Shown piece by piece: positions 45,491 through 56,432 of a DNA stretch of 64,000 bases. Position 1 is the stretch's first letter, and each line of letters begins with the position of its first letter. Position numbers and translations under genes: made by a program. Origin of the DNA: Siphonodentalium dalli (lineage: Eukaryota > Mollusca > Scaphopoda > Gadilida > Siphonodentaliidae); NCBI GenBank assembly GCA_032622095.1, contig CP136069.1, positions 39,902,194 through 39,966,193 of the forward strand. The letters are read 5' to 3'. The notes below the pieces were generated by a model, which saw nothing but the letters and a program-made list of their open reading frames with translations, made no database searches and had not been told where the DNA came from.

Positions 45491-47060
45491 TCATACACAC
45501 TTTAATTCAGGCTTGCTCTACAGTGTGACTGTAAAGCTATATGCTGTTAAATTCTCACACCAAGTTGTGACAAGGTCACTCATACTGTGACTGGTTCGCA
45601 CCACTCATGCGTTAACCCTTTCAGTGCCAAGTTCGATGCAGGGGGAAAATTCCATTGAAAGTTAATAAAAGTGCAGACCCAAATAATAGTTCAGGGGGTA
45701 CTCTGAGCAAAACCTCAACTGTGGTTAAACAAATTATTTTTATAGTACATGTCGGTCAAGTATAGGTATCAACATAGTATGTGTCATGTGGTGTTTTATT
45801 CAATATTTAAATGTTCAAATGTGTGCCATATACTTGTATATGTGCATGCATAAAGTTGTAAGCTCATCATTTTGGTATCAGAATCATATAGAAATCTTGA
45901 GTTTGTGCTGATTTCAATTTTCTTAGCCTCAAAATTAATAAACTTACAGACAAAAATAAGCACTGTGCAGGGGGAAATTTCCCAAGAAAATAATAAACGT
46001 GCATGCATGTTTATTTGGAGCCCAAGAGTATTGTCTTTAAGAGCAAGTTGGTGGATTAAGCATAATAAAGAACTAATTATTATTACAGAATAACCGCTCC
46101 AAACCGGACCCTCTATAAACTGAATCCATCTCCATACCGAATAAATTGTCTGGTCCCGAATTCACCCAAGTGCTTTCTCACTAATAATTACCTATGTAAG
46201 CTAGAAACTCTCTATTCCAAACATCAGAAGGCTATTATAGTCCAAAAGTGAATGAATACATTAATTTTAACCTCTGAAATCCGAACGGGGAAAGCGATAA
46301 CAACCGAATGCACGAGCGGTAGATTTTATATACTTGATGCTGAGCTTGTTTTGGCTCTAGTGTAGACTGGGAATCCTTTATAAGTTTAAATTTCTGGTCT
46401 ATACATTCAACTCTGAGTGGTCGTGACGGCTCATTCATTGTGACAGGTTGCTTAAAACTTTATTGTTGACAGTACACTACCATCGTGTACTTTTAGCTAA
46501 TTAGTGTTTAGTTTGGACAGTGGTTGTAAAAATAAGAGACAATTCAGCTCAGTGATTGATGTAAGAACATAATGTCAGTGCTGTATTATCTGTGATGTCA
46601 CTATTCTTCACTCAAAGTGTTAAATAAGCATAGAGTTATTTTATCAGAGAGCTGCCGTTTTAATCGGGTTCAAAGCGTACGCCGAACAAAACACAGCTAA
46701 TTAAATTGGTATGAATATTCAATAGTACAAAACTACTATACTAACGATGTGACATTTTATAGCCACATATTAAAAAATCACTGCAATATTTTTCTTTTCA
46801 TGTTTCCTGTCTTATTTATACATGTATTTATATTTTAGTTGTTACTTTATTGAATAGAGTTTAATTAATCTATAATGAGTTGGTTGTGCTTCGGCAGCTC
46901 TTAGTCTTAGTAACGACATCAATACATTCCGATTGTTGTGCGATTTTTCTATAAACCGAACACTTCTCTAAACTGAACAGAAGGGCTGGTCTGAAGATTT
47001 TTGGTTTGGAGAGGTTTTACCCTAGTGCGATTTTTCTTTAAACGGAACACTTCTCTAAAC
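45491..47060. other. Long stretch without recognised gene
   Basis: Intronic, AT-rich. The words 'cagggggaaaattcc' and 'gggggaaatttccc' with 'aataaaagtgcaga/aataaacgtgca' recur at 45645 and 45970, marking a worn two-unit or TIR repeat. No exon with phase-1 borders was found, although a missed small exon is possible. Confidence 0.4.
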
Positions 47061-47065
47061 CGAAG

Positions 47066-47730
47066 AGATGACTAAATCCTTTGGCGCGGGCTACAGGTCG
47101 TACCTTTTGTCTGATGTTTATGAAATTTGTCATGAACGTTGCCATTGACATGTAGATGGGAACGAGTCATTTTGGGGTCATTCGGCAACAAAAACATGGC
47201 TGCTGGCAGCCATCTTGGATTTCAAAATTCAATCCATTGGCGCGGGCTACAGGTCGTTCTATTCGTTTGATCATCATGAAATTTGTCATGGATGTTAATA
47301 TTGACATGTAGATGGGAACGAGTGATTTTGGGGTCGTTCGGCCAAAAAACATGGCCGCCAGCAGCCATCTTGGATTTTACTCTTTGCATGACTAAATCCT
47401 TTGGCGCGGGCTACAGGTCGTAGCTTTGGCCGGAACTTCGTGAAATTTGTCATGGATGTTAACAATGACATGTAGATGGGAACGAGTCATTTTGGGGTCG
47501 TTCGGCCAAAAAACATGGCCGCCAGCAGCCATCTTGGATTTTACTCTTTGCATGACTAAATCCTTTGTCGCGGGCTACAGGTCGTAGCTTTGGTCAGATC
47601 TTCATGAAATTTGTCATGGATGTTAACAATGACATGTAGATGGGAATGAGTCCTTTGGGGTCAATTGGCCAAAAAACATGGCCGCCAGCAGCCATCTTGG
47701 ATTTTACTCTTTGCATGACTAAATCCTTTG
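47066..47730 (+). repeat. Tandem array, ~162-bp unit, with ATGGCCGCC motif
   Basis: Four units starting near 47066, 47228, 47388 and 47550. Each has 'ggcgcgggctacaggtcgt', 'atgaaatttgtcatgga', 'acatgtagatgggaacgag' and 'aaaacatggccgccagcagcc'. Units 3 and 4 are almost identical, so the array expanded recently. Confidence 0.9.
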
Positions 47731-48023
47731 GTACAGGTCAGACATTGCAATTAGCACCTTTCCTTTCCTATATACTGTCAACCATTAAATTATTCCCCTA
47801 CCTAAGTTGAGCGACAGTGTCATTGACACTTCCATTTGAACATTTCTTAAGTGAAAACTACTCATCAATGAATATTTCGTATAGAAAGTGTTATGTCCAG
47901 CAACTGTTGTCTCAGTTACATGTCGCTGTCACTGAAAATACTGCATTCAAGGAAATGGGATGAACCATTGTGAACCAAGGAAATTCTAGAAAGAGGATGC
48001 ATCCAGACTTAGCTGGTTATGTA

Positions 48024-48129
48024 CAGTAATGCCCTAAATAATCGACTCCTTAAGCACAGCAGAATTATGGGTAATTTTTCAGGATTTAATTCTGCTGTGG
48101 TTAATGAGTCAATTATTTTGGGCGTTACT
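48024..48129. repeat. Palindrome, ~50-bp arms
   Basis: Imperfect inverted repeat from AGTAATGCCCTAAATAATCG to its complement; core 'cagcagaatt...aattctgctg'. A longer, almost perfect relative is at 62416-62638. Confidence 0.8.
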
Positions 48130-48427
48130 TTACTTACCTTAACAGTTTTGGGTTGCTTTCTTATAATATTGACTCAGGTGCAAGGAAATGGCTACTTTTC
48201 TGTGACAATAGCTAAATATTTCTTAGGGTTCTGTCTCCCTAACAGCCTCATTTATTTTTGTCCTTCTGAATTACACCCCATGTAATGATAATTTTAATAA
48301 ATTACACAGAACATGTATTGTTGCATTATATATATTTTTCACATAAAAACACAGACAGACAAAGCAGAAATAAGTAAAAGAACTAGTAAAAGGGTTGAGT
48401 GGCAATTTAATTGAGTTCAATACTGCT

Positions 48428-48819
48428 TTAACCCTTTACCCAACAAAACGGCCAAAACCGGCCAAATAAAGCTTCAACAGCCTAAAATATCTTCGGTCTG
48501 TCTCAATAGAACCATACAAATATGGATATCATTGGAACCGGCTCCTTGACCACATTGTGATAGTTACAGTTATGCCCTGTGCCAATGCATTCTCTTATAT
48601 GTGCGAGTCGAACATAGGTCGCCTCGCATATATAAGAGAATGCATTGGCCTTAAAAAAAATCTTTTTTTACCATTTTTTCTTACATTCTTTAACAATTTT
48701 ATAATTTTTAATGTGTTAAGCCAATGCATTCTCTTATATATGCGAGGCGACCTATGGTCGACTCGCATATATAAGAGAATGCATTGGCACAGGGCCCTTC
48801 TGTTGGGGTAAAGGGTTAA
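48428..48819 (+). mobile_element. TTAA-flanked MITE, family B copy 3
   Basis: Full-length copy, slightly shortened in the AT-rich centre; both palindromes present, with small changes in the left one (GTGCGAGTCGAACAT). Confidence 0.95.
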
Positions 48820-49734
48820 GAATCTCAACATTATGTTAGTTGTGTGCTTTCTGAGAATGCTCTTCCCAAAATTTCATTCTAAAACTATGACATTTTTATT
48901 GTTATATAATATGCTTGATGTGGTCTTCATATAGTATAGATTCCTTCATGTGGTGTACTAGCTTAGTATTAAGTAGTTTTCTGTGTAGGTTCATCTAAAT
49001 TTTCCACATCCTGACATATTTCCACCAAAGGAAGCCGTTCACACTGAACTATATGGATATATGTCCTGCGTTTGTAAACCATAGTAGAAAAGGGGTTAAC
49101 TTTTTGTGGTCGCCTACGATCCCTCACGGTCTTCAGTGGCTTGCTCGGAATCAGTCACGCATGCACAGTCCCAATATAACCGATTGAATCTCGTCAGTTT
49201 ATTTTCTGCTACGAACCGAACGGAAGTCTAAAGGGAGTATTGTTCCGAATTTGTCGTTTAACAACTAGACAACAAATTCAATTTATCGATACAATAATTA
49301 CTGGTCGCTTACGCGTTAGTTTTTAGAATTATTGTTTCGAATTCACGGACCGTTTCGCTTCAAACATACAAATTGTTCGTGTTTTCGAACAGGCGGCGGA
49401 CTTAAAAATTTTCGAATATGAAAATCGACATTTCGCCATAATCAGCCGCCATTTCAAGGCCTTACGAGGCGCATAGATTATTGTGAGCAATTCACCTATG
49501 TAATTATTATAGAACCTATAAGGTATGATATAATTTGTCAGATATAAAAAATGCCACGTGATTCGCTACCGGAAGTCTCCTAATTTCGTGGGAATTTATT
49601 TACGCGTGGACATTTATTTAGCAATAATAATACCATCGCTACTGACGCTATATGAACAACATTCTTTCTCATAATACTAAAGCTGCCAATTCGCGTGCCT
49701 ACAAATCGACACCGGCAGATGGGCCTCCGGCAGC

Positions 49735-50013
49735 TTAAGCGTAGGGCAGGGGCCGTACCCATGAGGTAAAGCGCCGCGTCCCCCTGGTAACGCTTGTCTT
49801 AACGACAAAATGCGGCCTTGCCTGCCACTCCTCCGTGAAGGGATCGGAGAAAAATGACCTCTCCCCACCCTCCAGCTTGGCCAGGATATTAGCTTGGGCA
49901 TAACCACCTGCAGCGTGCGATGGTGGGGGCTCCCTCTGATCCGATGGCTTGACTCGCTTATAGTTGTCTAACCCATTTGGGCTAATGGGCTCTCCATTTG
50001 ATCCCTGTGCCAC
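49735..50013 (-). CDS. Unrecognised open frame in GC-richer core
   Basis: 92 codons on the minus strand inside the inverted-repeat complex: 'NGEPISPNGLDNYKRVKPS', 'LAKLEGGERSFFSDPFTE', 'WQARPHFVVKTSVT'. The local base composition is clearly more GC-rich than the surroundings and the residue mix is protein-like. No domain known to me. It could be part of a transposon-borne gene or a captured exon; no splice support. Confidence 0.3.
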   Translation of the reverse strand: MAQGSNGEPISPNGLDNYKRVKPSDQREPPPSHAAGGYAQANILAKLEGGERSFFSDPFTEEWQARPHFVVKTSVTRGTRRFTSWVRPLPYA

Positions 50014-50072
50014 AGATTGGGCATCAGGTTATCTGCCATTTGCATTGGTGAACAGCAGTTAGTTAACTCTTA

Positions 50073-50309
50073 ATGTGGGTTGTCTTGCCATCTTTGGAGT
50101 GGGCCTCCTCCAGTGCAGGTCGTTATGTCGCTAAGGCGGAGAGAGAGTTAGTCTCCTCGCATCTCAAATCGGCTGGATTCTTAGAACTGACGGATGAAGA
50201 ACAGAGAATTGCTCGGTTCGCTCGCAATTCTGAATTGAATGGCACCACCTGGGATGTTGCTTCCAAAAACAAGGGGGGAGGTACATGTTTGAGCAATATT
50301 GCACTCTAA
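50073..50309 (+). CDS. Unrecognised open frame in GC-richer core, opposite strand
   Basis: 78 codons: 'SAGRYVAKAERELVSSHLKS', 'AGFLELTDEEQRIARFARNS', 'ELNGTTWDVASKNKGGG'. The amphipathic, charged helix-like middle looks like real protein. It points away from the frame at 49735-50013 with only ~60 bp between, as in divergent gene pairs. Function unknown. Confidence 0.3.
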   Translation: MWVVLPSLEWASSSAGRYVAKAERELVSSHLKSAGFLELTDEEQRIARFARNSELNGTTWDVASKNKGGGTCLSNIAL

Positions 50310-50832
50310 TTATATGAGTTATTTCACGTAACTAATCATAACAGATTCATTAAAGAGTTCATATTTAGGTACAATCTGTTTTAGAAGAGTGCATTCCCTC
50401 CAAAATTTGGCTATTAACTTTATTGCTCGTGCCTCCTCCTGGGCTTGCATACTAATCCATATAGTTCAGTGTGAACGGCTTCCTTTGGCGGAAATATGAT
50501 ATTTTTAAAAATATAATATATATTTCCTTAAAGAAAGCCTGAACACTGAACTATCATAGGGCCCTCCCATGGCGGTGCCATTCCCAACCCCGCAACTCGC
50601 CAATCTCCTGATTGAGTTGAAAATAAACTGACGAGATTCAATCGGTTATATTGGGACTGCGCATGCGTGACTGATTCCGAGCAAGCCACTGAAGACCGTG
50701 AGGGATCGTAGGCGACCACAAAAAGTTAACCCCTTTTCTACTATGGTTTACAAACGCAGGACATATATCCATATAGTTCAGTGTTCAGGCTTTAAGGAAA
50801 TATATATTATATTTTTAAAAATATCATATCTT

Positions 50833-51203
50833 AGGCGTGGAAACAACACCTTACAGGCCTTAAAATCCATTAAGTTTTGTGAGAATCAAAATATAGCATT
50901 TCTACAGCGAAATGGCTGCTTTCACGAGAATCAAATTGAGAATCATTATTCTGATTCTTGTCAGATTTTAAGTCCATTAATATTCATTGTTACAATGACT
51001 GCTCATGACTTCCACTTGCAAAATTCTTTTTTGCCAACTCAAATAAAGTTTTGCCATTGGCAAAATTGGTTAGTGAAAGCACGTACCCTGTTAATGGCTA
51101 AAAAAAAAAAATTTGGCCAAACATTCAGCCAAAATGTTTCAAGCCTTATAGTCAACAGTCACCTCCGAATATCACCAGAATCTCAATGAAACCATTACAT
51201 CCG
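50833..51203. other. Stretch without firm gene
   Basis: Part of a 163-codon plus-strand frame (50698-51189) that starts inside the inverted-repeat arm. The AT-rich, Lys/Phe/Asn-heavy translation has no recognisable domain. A segment at 51040-51085 resembles, inverted, the hAT-like MITE at 60184 (TTTGCCATTGGCAAAATT, then CAGGGTACGTGCT complement). Confidence 0.35.
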
Positions 51204-51384
51204 TTAACCCTCTCATGACGGGAGCTATGCTGGTGCACCATTAATGATCCTGTGCCAGTGCATTCTCTTATATATGTAAGGGAGCCTCACATATATAAGA
51301 TATTGCACTGGCATACAATGTCAAGGTGAATATTGCTAAGCCAGTACATTCTCTTATATATGAGTCCAGTCATGAGAGGGTTAA
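51204..51384. mobile_element. TTAA-flanked MITE, family B-related (CTCATGAC ends), 181 bp
   Basis: TIRs are TTAACCCTCTCATGACGG and CCAGTCATGAGAGGGTTAA (one mismatch). The subterminal CCAGTGCATTCTCTTATATATG-type words are decayed versions of the family B palindrome arms. The worn element at 60927-61110 is related. Confidence 0.8.
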
Positions 51385-51426
51385 TTAATAACATGAAATC
51401 TTAAAAAATTATTTGCCTCCTTTCAG

Positions 51427-51627
51427 AGTGCAAATGTAGTGCAACCGGTACTAAAAATGGAGCGACAGAATGTGACGTGAACCACTCCATCTGGTGTCAG
51501 TGTAAGAATGGATACACAGGAGTATTCTGTGAATTTTGTCAGCTGAGATACTATCGACTGAAATCTGACGGAGCATGTCATATGTGTCCTTGTAATCCGC
51601 TCTACTCAACTGGAACATGTAGAATGG
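51427..51627 (+). CDS. MEGF9: MEGF9-like receptor: laminin-type EGF exon 1
   Basis: 67 codons, acceptor ctcctttcag, donor agaatg|gtaaga after one extra base, phase 1 both ends. 'CKCSATGTKNGATECD', 'IWCQCKNGYTGVFCEFC', 'ACHMCPCNPLYSTGTC'. The C-x-C...C...C-x-C-x2-G-Y-x-G-x-x-C-x-x-C spacing is that of laminin-type EGF modules (eight Cys, four disulfides). This exon gives module 1 and the first cysteines of module 2. The protein is extracellular. Vertebrate MEGF9 carries a row of these modules before its membrane helix. Confidence 0.9.
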
Positions 51628-51865
51628 GTAAGATATAGTTAACCCTTTCTTTAATGAATGGATTCTCTCACCTAGTTATAAAAGTATACATTGTTCACAG
51701 GAAACCCTGACTACTTTATTTTCTCTTATCAAATGAATTTACAGCTGTACATGATATTGAGAACGGGTGTGTATATACAAAAGATATGTACAATATGAGA
51801 GATGGTAGCATATAGACATATATCACATGAAACCCCTATTATATCTTTTAAAAAGCCATTACATA
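51628..51865. other. Start of intron after laminin-EGF exon 1
   Basis: Intronic. From about 51840 it matches the dispersed repeat at 6170-6500, which is then split by the hAT-like element. Confidence 0.5.
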
Positions 51866-52891
51866 CAGGCCTCAGCCTAGGGGTTCAGAACAGGGAGACT
51901 TGAAGTCTCCCTCCAGGAAATTTAGGGAGACTTCAGGAAATTTAGGGAGACTTCAGGGAGAAGTGGGGAGACTACCAAAAATTGACAATTTTCAAATAAA
52001 TTGAAATATCGTTTTATTTTATAACATCAATAACAAATTTAAAAAGTTAAAATAAGAAATAAAACTAAAAAATTTTGACTTTATCTGAAATTAGCGTAAT
52101 TAATTGTTATTATACATTTAACAGTCTGAATCATGATCAGATGTAGTTGGTGGACCCAACTAATCAAATATTCAGCCGTGCTCTGATAATTAACGTCAGA
52201 TTTGTGGACTAGATCAGGATTCAGATGATGCATGTAACTTTTTAAGTTTAATTTGGTCACTGCTGTAATGTGGGTGTCCGCTAAAATAAACAATAAGGAC
52301 TAACTAACAAAGGAGTTGCTAAAGCTTTTATTAATTAATGGCCTCCCTTAATTAATGCCAACATCACTGGTATAATCCGATTAAAGCAATAAACAATAAA
52401 AGTACGACGCGTCACCGAAACGAACTTCCGTACATACTCTGACAATTGCGTAATTGTTTTTATATCTGAAAAGCGGGAAGGCGGTCTTTTAAATTAATTA
52501 AAACATTTATTTGTGACACTCATGATGGTCAGTAACAACACAGATGCGAACATATCGTGTTTTCAGCGTGTCAAAACATTCGTGATTAACATTCATTACC
52601 GCAAAGCGAACAAAGGCGACTGAATAACAACACAAAACAATAGGTCATATTTTATTTTTTATTTTAAACACTTGGGTCTTTGTCTCTGAATCGTCTGTTT
52701 CTTTTTGGGATGGCTGCCACAATTCATCTATATACGGACATGTCTGGGGGAAAAAACTAGAAAAAAAATTAAGAAAAAAAATCCCCCTAAAATTGAAGGC
52801 GACTTCGATTTCGCCTTAGAGCGACGATAGGGCGAAGTCAGCGACAGTAAGGTGACAATCTCGCCCGAGTCGCCTTGTGAGCTGAGGCCTG
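51866..52891. mobile_element. hAT-like non-autonomous element, 1.03 kb
   Basis: TIRs are CAGGCCTCAGC and GCTGAGGCCTG. The exact 8-bp target duplication is ATTACATA (51858-51865 and 52892-52899), and removing the element rebuilds the dispersed repeat seen at 6190. Near the left end is a repeated 'gggagacttcagg' word; near the right end are GGCGAAGTCGCC-like inverted words. No transposase frame. Confidence 0.93.
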
Positions 52892-53302
52892 ATTACATAT
52901 TTCCTTAGATAAATAGGCACAAAAACAAAGAAACAAATTGGGGGACTATATTTTTCATCGTCAGAGTGCGCAATACGTTTCATTCATTTTATGGGTGAGG
53001 AAAGGCCACACAGAGGGAAATCACTCTACTGTACAAATAAACCACCAACCCCGAAAAGCAACTGACAAACTAGCCCAGATTCCCTAATCATGTTACCTCC
53101 CCTTTGCATGGATCACAAATCTGCGTTTTCAGGATTTGAACCAGGTTCAATATCGCTGGACAGCTTATTGCCATTCACCTTACTAACTAAGCCACTGGGC
53201 CCCTGTACAATGAAGTGTTAGTAATGTTTGAATTTTATGTTTTAGAGTTATTCATTTATGAAATACCATAGTGTATGCTCACAAATAGACTTATGATTTC
53301 AG

Positions 53303-53464
53303 CGGATGGTGATATAACATGCAAACAATGCCGTGCAGGATATGAAGGCAAAAAATGTGACACATGTAGTTATGGTAGCTATATGTTTGGAAAATACTGT
53401 GTCCGTTGCAACTGCAATGATAATGGGGACAGAACAGCAGACGACCTGTGCCACGCTCAAACAG
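53303..53464 (+). CDS. MEGF9: MEGF9-like receptor: laminin-type EGF exon 2
   Basis: 54 codons, acceptor tatgatttcag, donor caaacag|gtaagt, phase 1 both ends. 'ADGDITCKQCRAGYEGKKC', 'DTCSYGSYMFGKYC', 'VRCNCNDNGDRTADD'. It completes laminin-EGF module 2 and supplies the first cysteines of module 3. The last codons keep the C-N-x-x-T-G-type loop pattern across the splice site. Confidence 0.9.
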
Positions 53465-53739
53465 GTAAGTAGCAACATATGTTCTATGGTAAAAATATGA
53501 ATCCCGGAACATTTCTCCACCTGCTCTAAAATCCAAAAGCGGACATATCCCCACCCGGATATTTACCAGCCGAACATTTTCCCGCCCAGACATTTACTCA
53601 CTTTCTAAATATCAGAGCTGGACATTTTCCTACGGGGCATTGCCCGCCATTTTATTTCCTACGGGTGTGTGGTAAAATAAAATTTATTTCAATGGAAATA
53701 ATCAACCACAAATACATGTAGTAAAGGTACGTAAATAAG

Positions 53740-54075
53740 TTGATTGTTTACTGCCATTTTTCGATAAAGAATCGTACATCCTGGGACAAATATTTTGTTC
53801 AAGTCTGTATTCCGTCATTTTCCAGTCAATTTTTAAAAAACTTGGCACAGATGTCAACCAGCATGGGAACTTGTGATTTTGAGTTCAGTCGGAGTCATTA
53901 TGGCAGAGTTTTGCCATTTTTTGACATAGAATTGTACATCCTGTGATGCATCTTTGTACGAACCTGTATTCTGTCATTTTCCATTTATTTTTTATAAAAC
54001 TTGGCACAGATATTAACCATCATTTGAACCTGCAATTCTGAGTTTGGTTGGACCCATTTTGGCTGAGTTCTCCGT
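53740..54075 (+). repeat. Two-unit tandem repeat, ~170 bp
   Basis: Two units share 'ttgccattttt', 'atcgtacatcctg', 'ctgtattccgtcattttcca' and 'aacttggcacagat'. Confidence 0.75.
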
Positions 54076-54192
54076 TATTACTTGATTTTCAGCTCGTTAG
54101 CGCAATAACTTGAAAAATTATTGAGCGATTTTAACATTTTGAGTGAATATGCACTTGGGTGCCTAACTGTGAAATCTTCTTCACCTATAATT

Positions 54193-54591
54193 TTAACCCT
54201 TTACCCAACAAACCGGCCAAAACCGGCCAAATAAAGCTTCAACAGCCTAAAATATCTTCGGTCTGTCTCAATAGAACCATACAAATATGGATATCATTGG
54301 AACCGGCTCATTGACCACATTGTGATAGTTACAGTTATGCCCTGTGCCAATGCATTCTCTTATATATGCAAGTCGACCATAGGTCGCCTCGCATATATAA
54401 GAGAATGCATTAGCCTAAAAAAATATTTTTTTAACACTTTTTACCATTTTTTCTTACATTCTTTAACAATTTTATAATTTTTAATGTGTTAAGCCAATGC
54501 ATTCTCTTATATATGCGAGGCGACCTATGGTCGACTCGCATATATAAGAGAATGCATTGGCACAGGGCCCTTCTGTTGGGTAAAGGGTTAA
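54193..54591 (+). mobile_element. TTAA-flanked MITE, family B copy 4
   Basis: Full-length copy with both palindromes, in the intron between laminin-EGF exons 2 and 3. Confidence 0.95.
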
Positions 54592-54783
54592 TCCTATGTA
54601 CGTAAAACTTCAGGACATTGTTACTGACACATTGAAAATCTGCAACATGTTTAGTGGATATGCACTTTGTATCATGTTGGTGTAATCAGCTCCTCCTACA
54701 GTTTGTAGTATAGGGATCTGAAACTCATGGACATTGTTACTCACACATTAGAGATATGCATGAGATATCACAATGACAGATCC

Positions 54784-55127
54784 ATCGAGATTTGGGTACC
54801 TGAGTGAATATGCTCATCAAGATTTGGGTATCTGTGTGAATATGCTCATCGAGATTTGGGTACCTGTGTGAATATACTCATCAAGATTTGGGTACCTGAG
54901 TGAATATGCTCATCAAGATTTGGGTATCTGTGTGAATATGCTCATCGAGATTTGGGTACCTGTGTGAATATACTCATCAAGATTTGGATACCTGTATGAA
55001 ATGCTCATTGAGATTTGGATACCTGTATGAATATGCTTGAGATTTTGCTGCCTGTGTGAATATGCTGGAGATTTTGCTACCTGTGTGAATATGCTCATTG
55101 AGATATTAGTACCTGAGTGAATATGCA
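54784..55127 (+). repeat. Minisatellite, 32-bp unit
   Basis: About ten units of TCGAGATTTGGGTACC-TGTGTGAATATGCTCA, including a higher-order duplication of three units (54784-54880 resembles 54880-54980). The plus-strand words translate into a repetitive minus-strand frame that is not a gene. Confidence 0.9.
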
Positions 55128-55244
55128 AGCATTGTTTACTTAGAGATATCATTCAAACCTGCCACCTTCGTCGGGGGAAATTTTGGTCAGCGACCTTTTA
55201 TTATGACTACCATAGATACCACATAGTATATGTTTTGCTTGTAG

Positions 55245-55340
55245 GAGTGTGTAGTGGTTGCATGTTCAACACAACCGGAGATAACTGCGAGAGCTGTGTC
55301 CAAGGATACGAAAAAGATTCACACCAAGAATGTGTTCCTG
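55245..55340 (+). CDS. MEGF9: MEGF9-like receptor: laminin-type EGF exon 3
   Basis: 32 codons, acceptor tgcttgtag, donor gttcctg|gtgagt, phase 1 both ends. 'VCSGCMFNTTGDNCESC', 'VQGYEKDSHQECVP'. It closes laminin-EGF module 3 (C-x-x-C...T-G-x-x-C-x-x-C-x-x-G-Y...C) and contains an N-T-T glycosylation site. The next exon in the spliced order is 56433-56630 or, if that is skipped, 60518-60822; both keep the frame. Confidence 0.88.
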
Positions 55341-55495
55341 GTGAGTAGTCTCAGTCTGTTTGATAATGTTTACCATTTCTTTATTAAATGGATTCTCCCA
55401 AATAGTAATAAAAGTATACATTGGAATGGTCTATTATTCATCTCTACAAGTGTAGGAGTAGTATATGAACGCCATAGCCTGAATGTATGCCTCCT

Positions 55496-55757
55496 TTAAC
55501 CCTTTACCCAACAAAACGGCCAAAACCGGCCAAATAAAGCTTCAACAGCCTAAAATATCTTCAGTCTGTCTCAATAGAACCATACAAATATGGATATCAT
55601 TGGAACCGGCTCCTTGACCACATTGTGATAGTTACAGTTATGCCCTGTGCCAATGCATTCTCTTATATATGCGAGTCGACCATAGGTCGCCTCGCATATA
55701 TAAGAGAATGCATTGGCCTAAAAAAATTCCTTTTTTTAACACTTTTTACCATTTTTA
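55496..55757 (+). mobile_element. TTAA-flanked MITE, family B copy 5, left half
   Basis: Starts TTAACCCTTTACCCAACA, has the left 69-bp palindrome (55649-55717), and breaks off in the central T-run after 'ttaccattttt'. The missing right half begins at 57864 with the next bases of the consensus, so the two are one copy split by the insert 55758-57863. Confidence 0.9.
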
Positions 55758-56432
55758 TGTTTACCCATACCATAGTATGGTAAACATAGTGTCGTTGCCC
55801 GGATTGACCACTCGTCGTTCGTCCGTCTGTCTGTCCGTCTGTCTGTCTGTCTGTCTGTCCGTAGACACTTTACGAGTAATGCGATAACTCAAACATTTTC
55901 TATCCGATCGAAACCAAATTTTGTATATGGGTTTCTCAGCCCAAAATACAGATCGAGTTCGAATTTTGGGTTTGATCCCAGATTTTGTTACAGAGTTATG
56001 GCCCTTTTTCAACTTAGAATTCACGCATTCTGCCATAACTCAAACATTTTTTATCTGATTGGAACCAAATTTGGTATGTGAGTTTCACAGCCCAAAATAC
56101 AGATCGAGTTGGAATATGGGTTTGATCCGATTAATTTTAAAGGAGTTATGACCCTTTTTCGAGAAAAACAATTTTTTTTTTTAAATTGGATTTTTTTAGA
56201 TTTAGCTCCTTGCTAAATTTAGCATATACAAACAGATACAAATATTAAATTTTGTTTGAACTTTAATAACAATAAAAAAAAAAGTTTAATAATAAAAAAT
56301 ATTGACACTTTCATTTATTTTAGTTTTATACGATTAATTAGGTGTGATATCCTGTTTTGAAAATATGAAGATTTTATTGCAATAGTTTCATGTAATATAA
56401 TGATATCAATAAATTACCATGTGAACATCCAG

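Larger units (their letters stand above)
49015..50832. repeat. Nested inverted-repeat complex
   Basis: Three pairs of inverted arms interlock. (i) 49015-49052 with 50458-50499 (CATATTTCCNCCAAAGG outward, TTCACACTGAACTATATGG inward). (ii) 49030-49206 with 50618-50785, ~160 bp, including 'ttgtggtcgcctacgatc' and 'agtcacgcatgcac'. (iii) 50500-50560 with 50763-50832 (ATATTTTTAAAAATAT and 'ggaaatatatatt'). The phrase AGTTCAGTGT occurs in all pairs. This looks like one foldback element inserted at the tip of another. Confidence 0.75.

Noticed and set aside
50698-51189. 163-codon plus-strand open frame
   Set aside because: It begins inside an inverted-repeat arm, is AT-driven (Lys, Asn, Phe, Ile), and matches no domain; part of it is the worn end of a hAT-like repeat.
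54913-55152. 79-codon frame with repeated 'HTGTQISMSIF'
   Set aside because: Direct translation of the 32-bp minisatellite.
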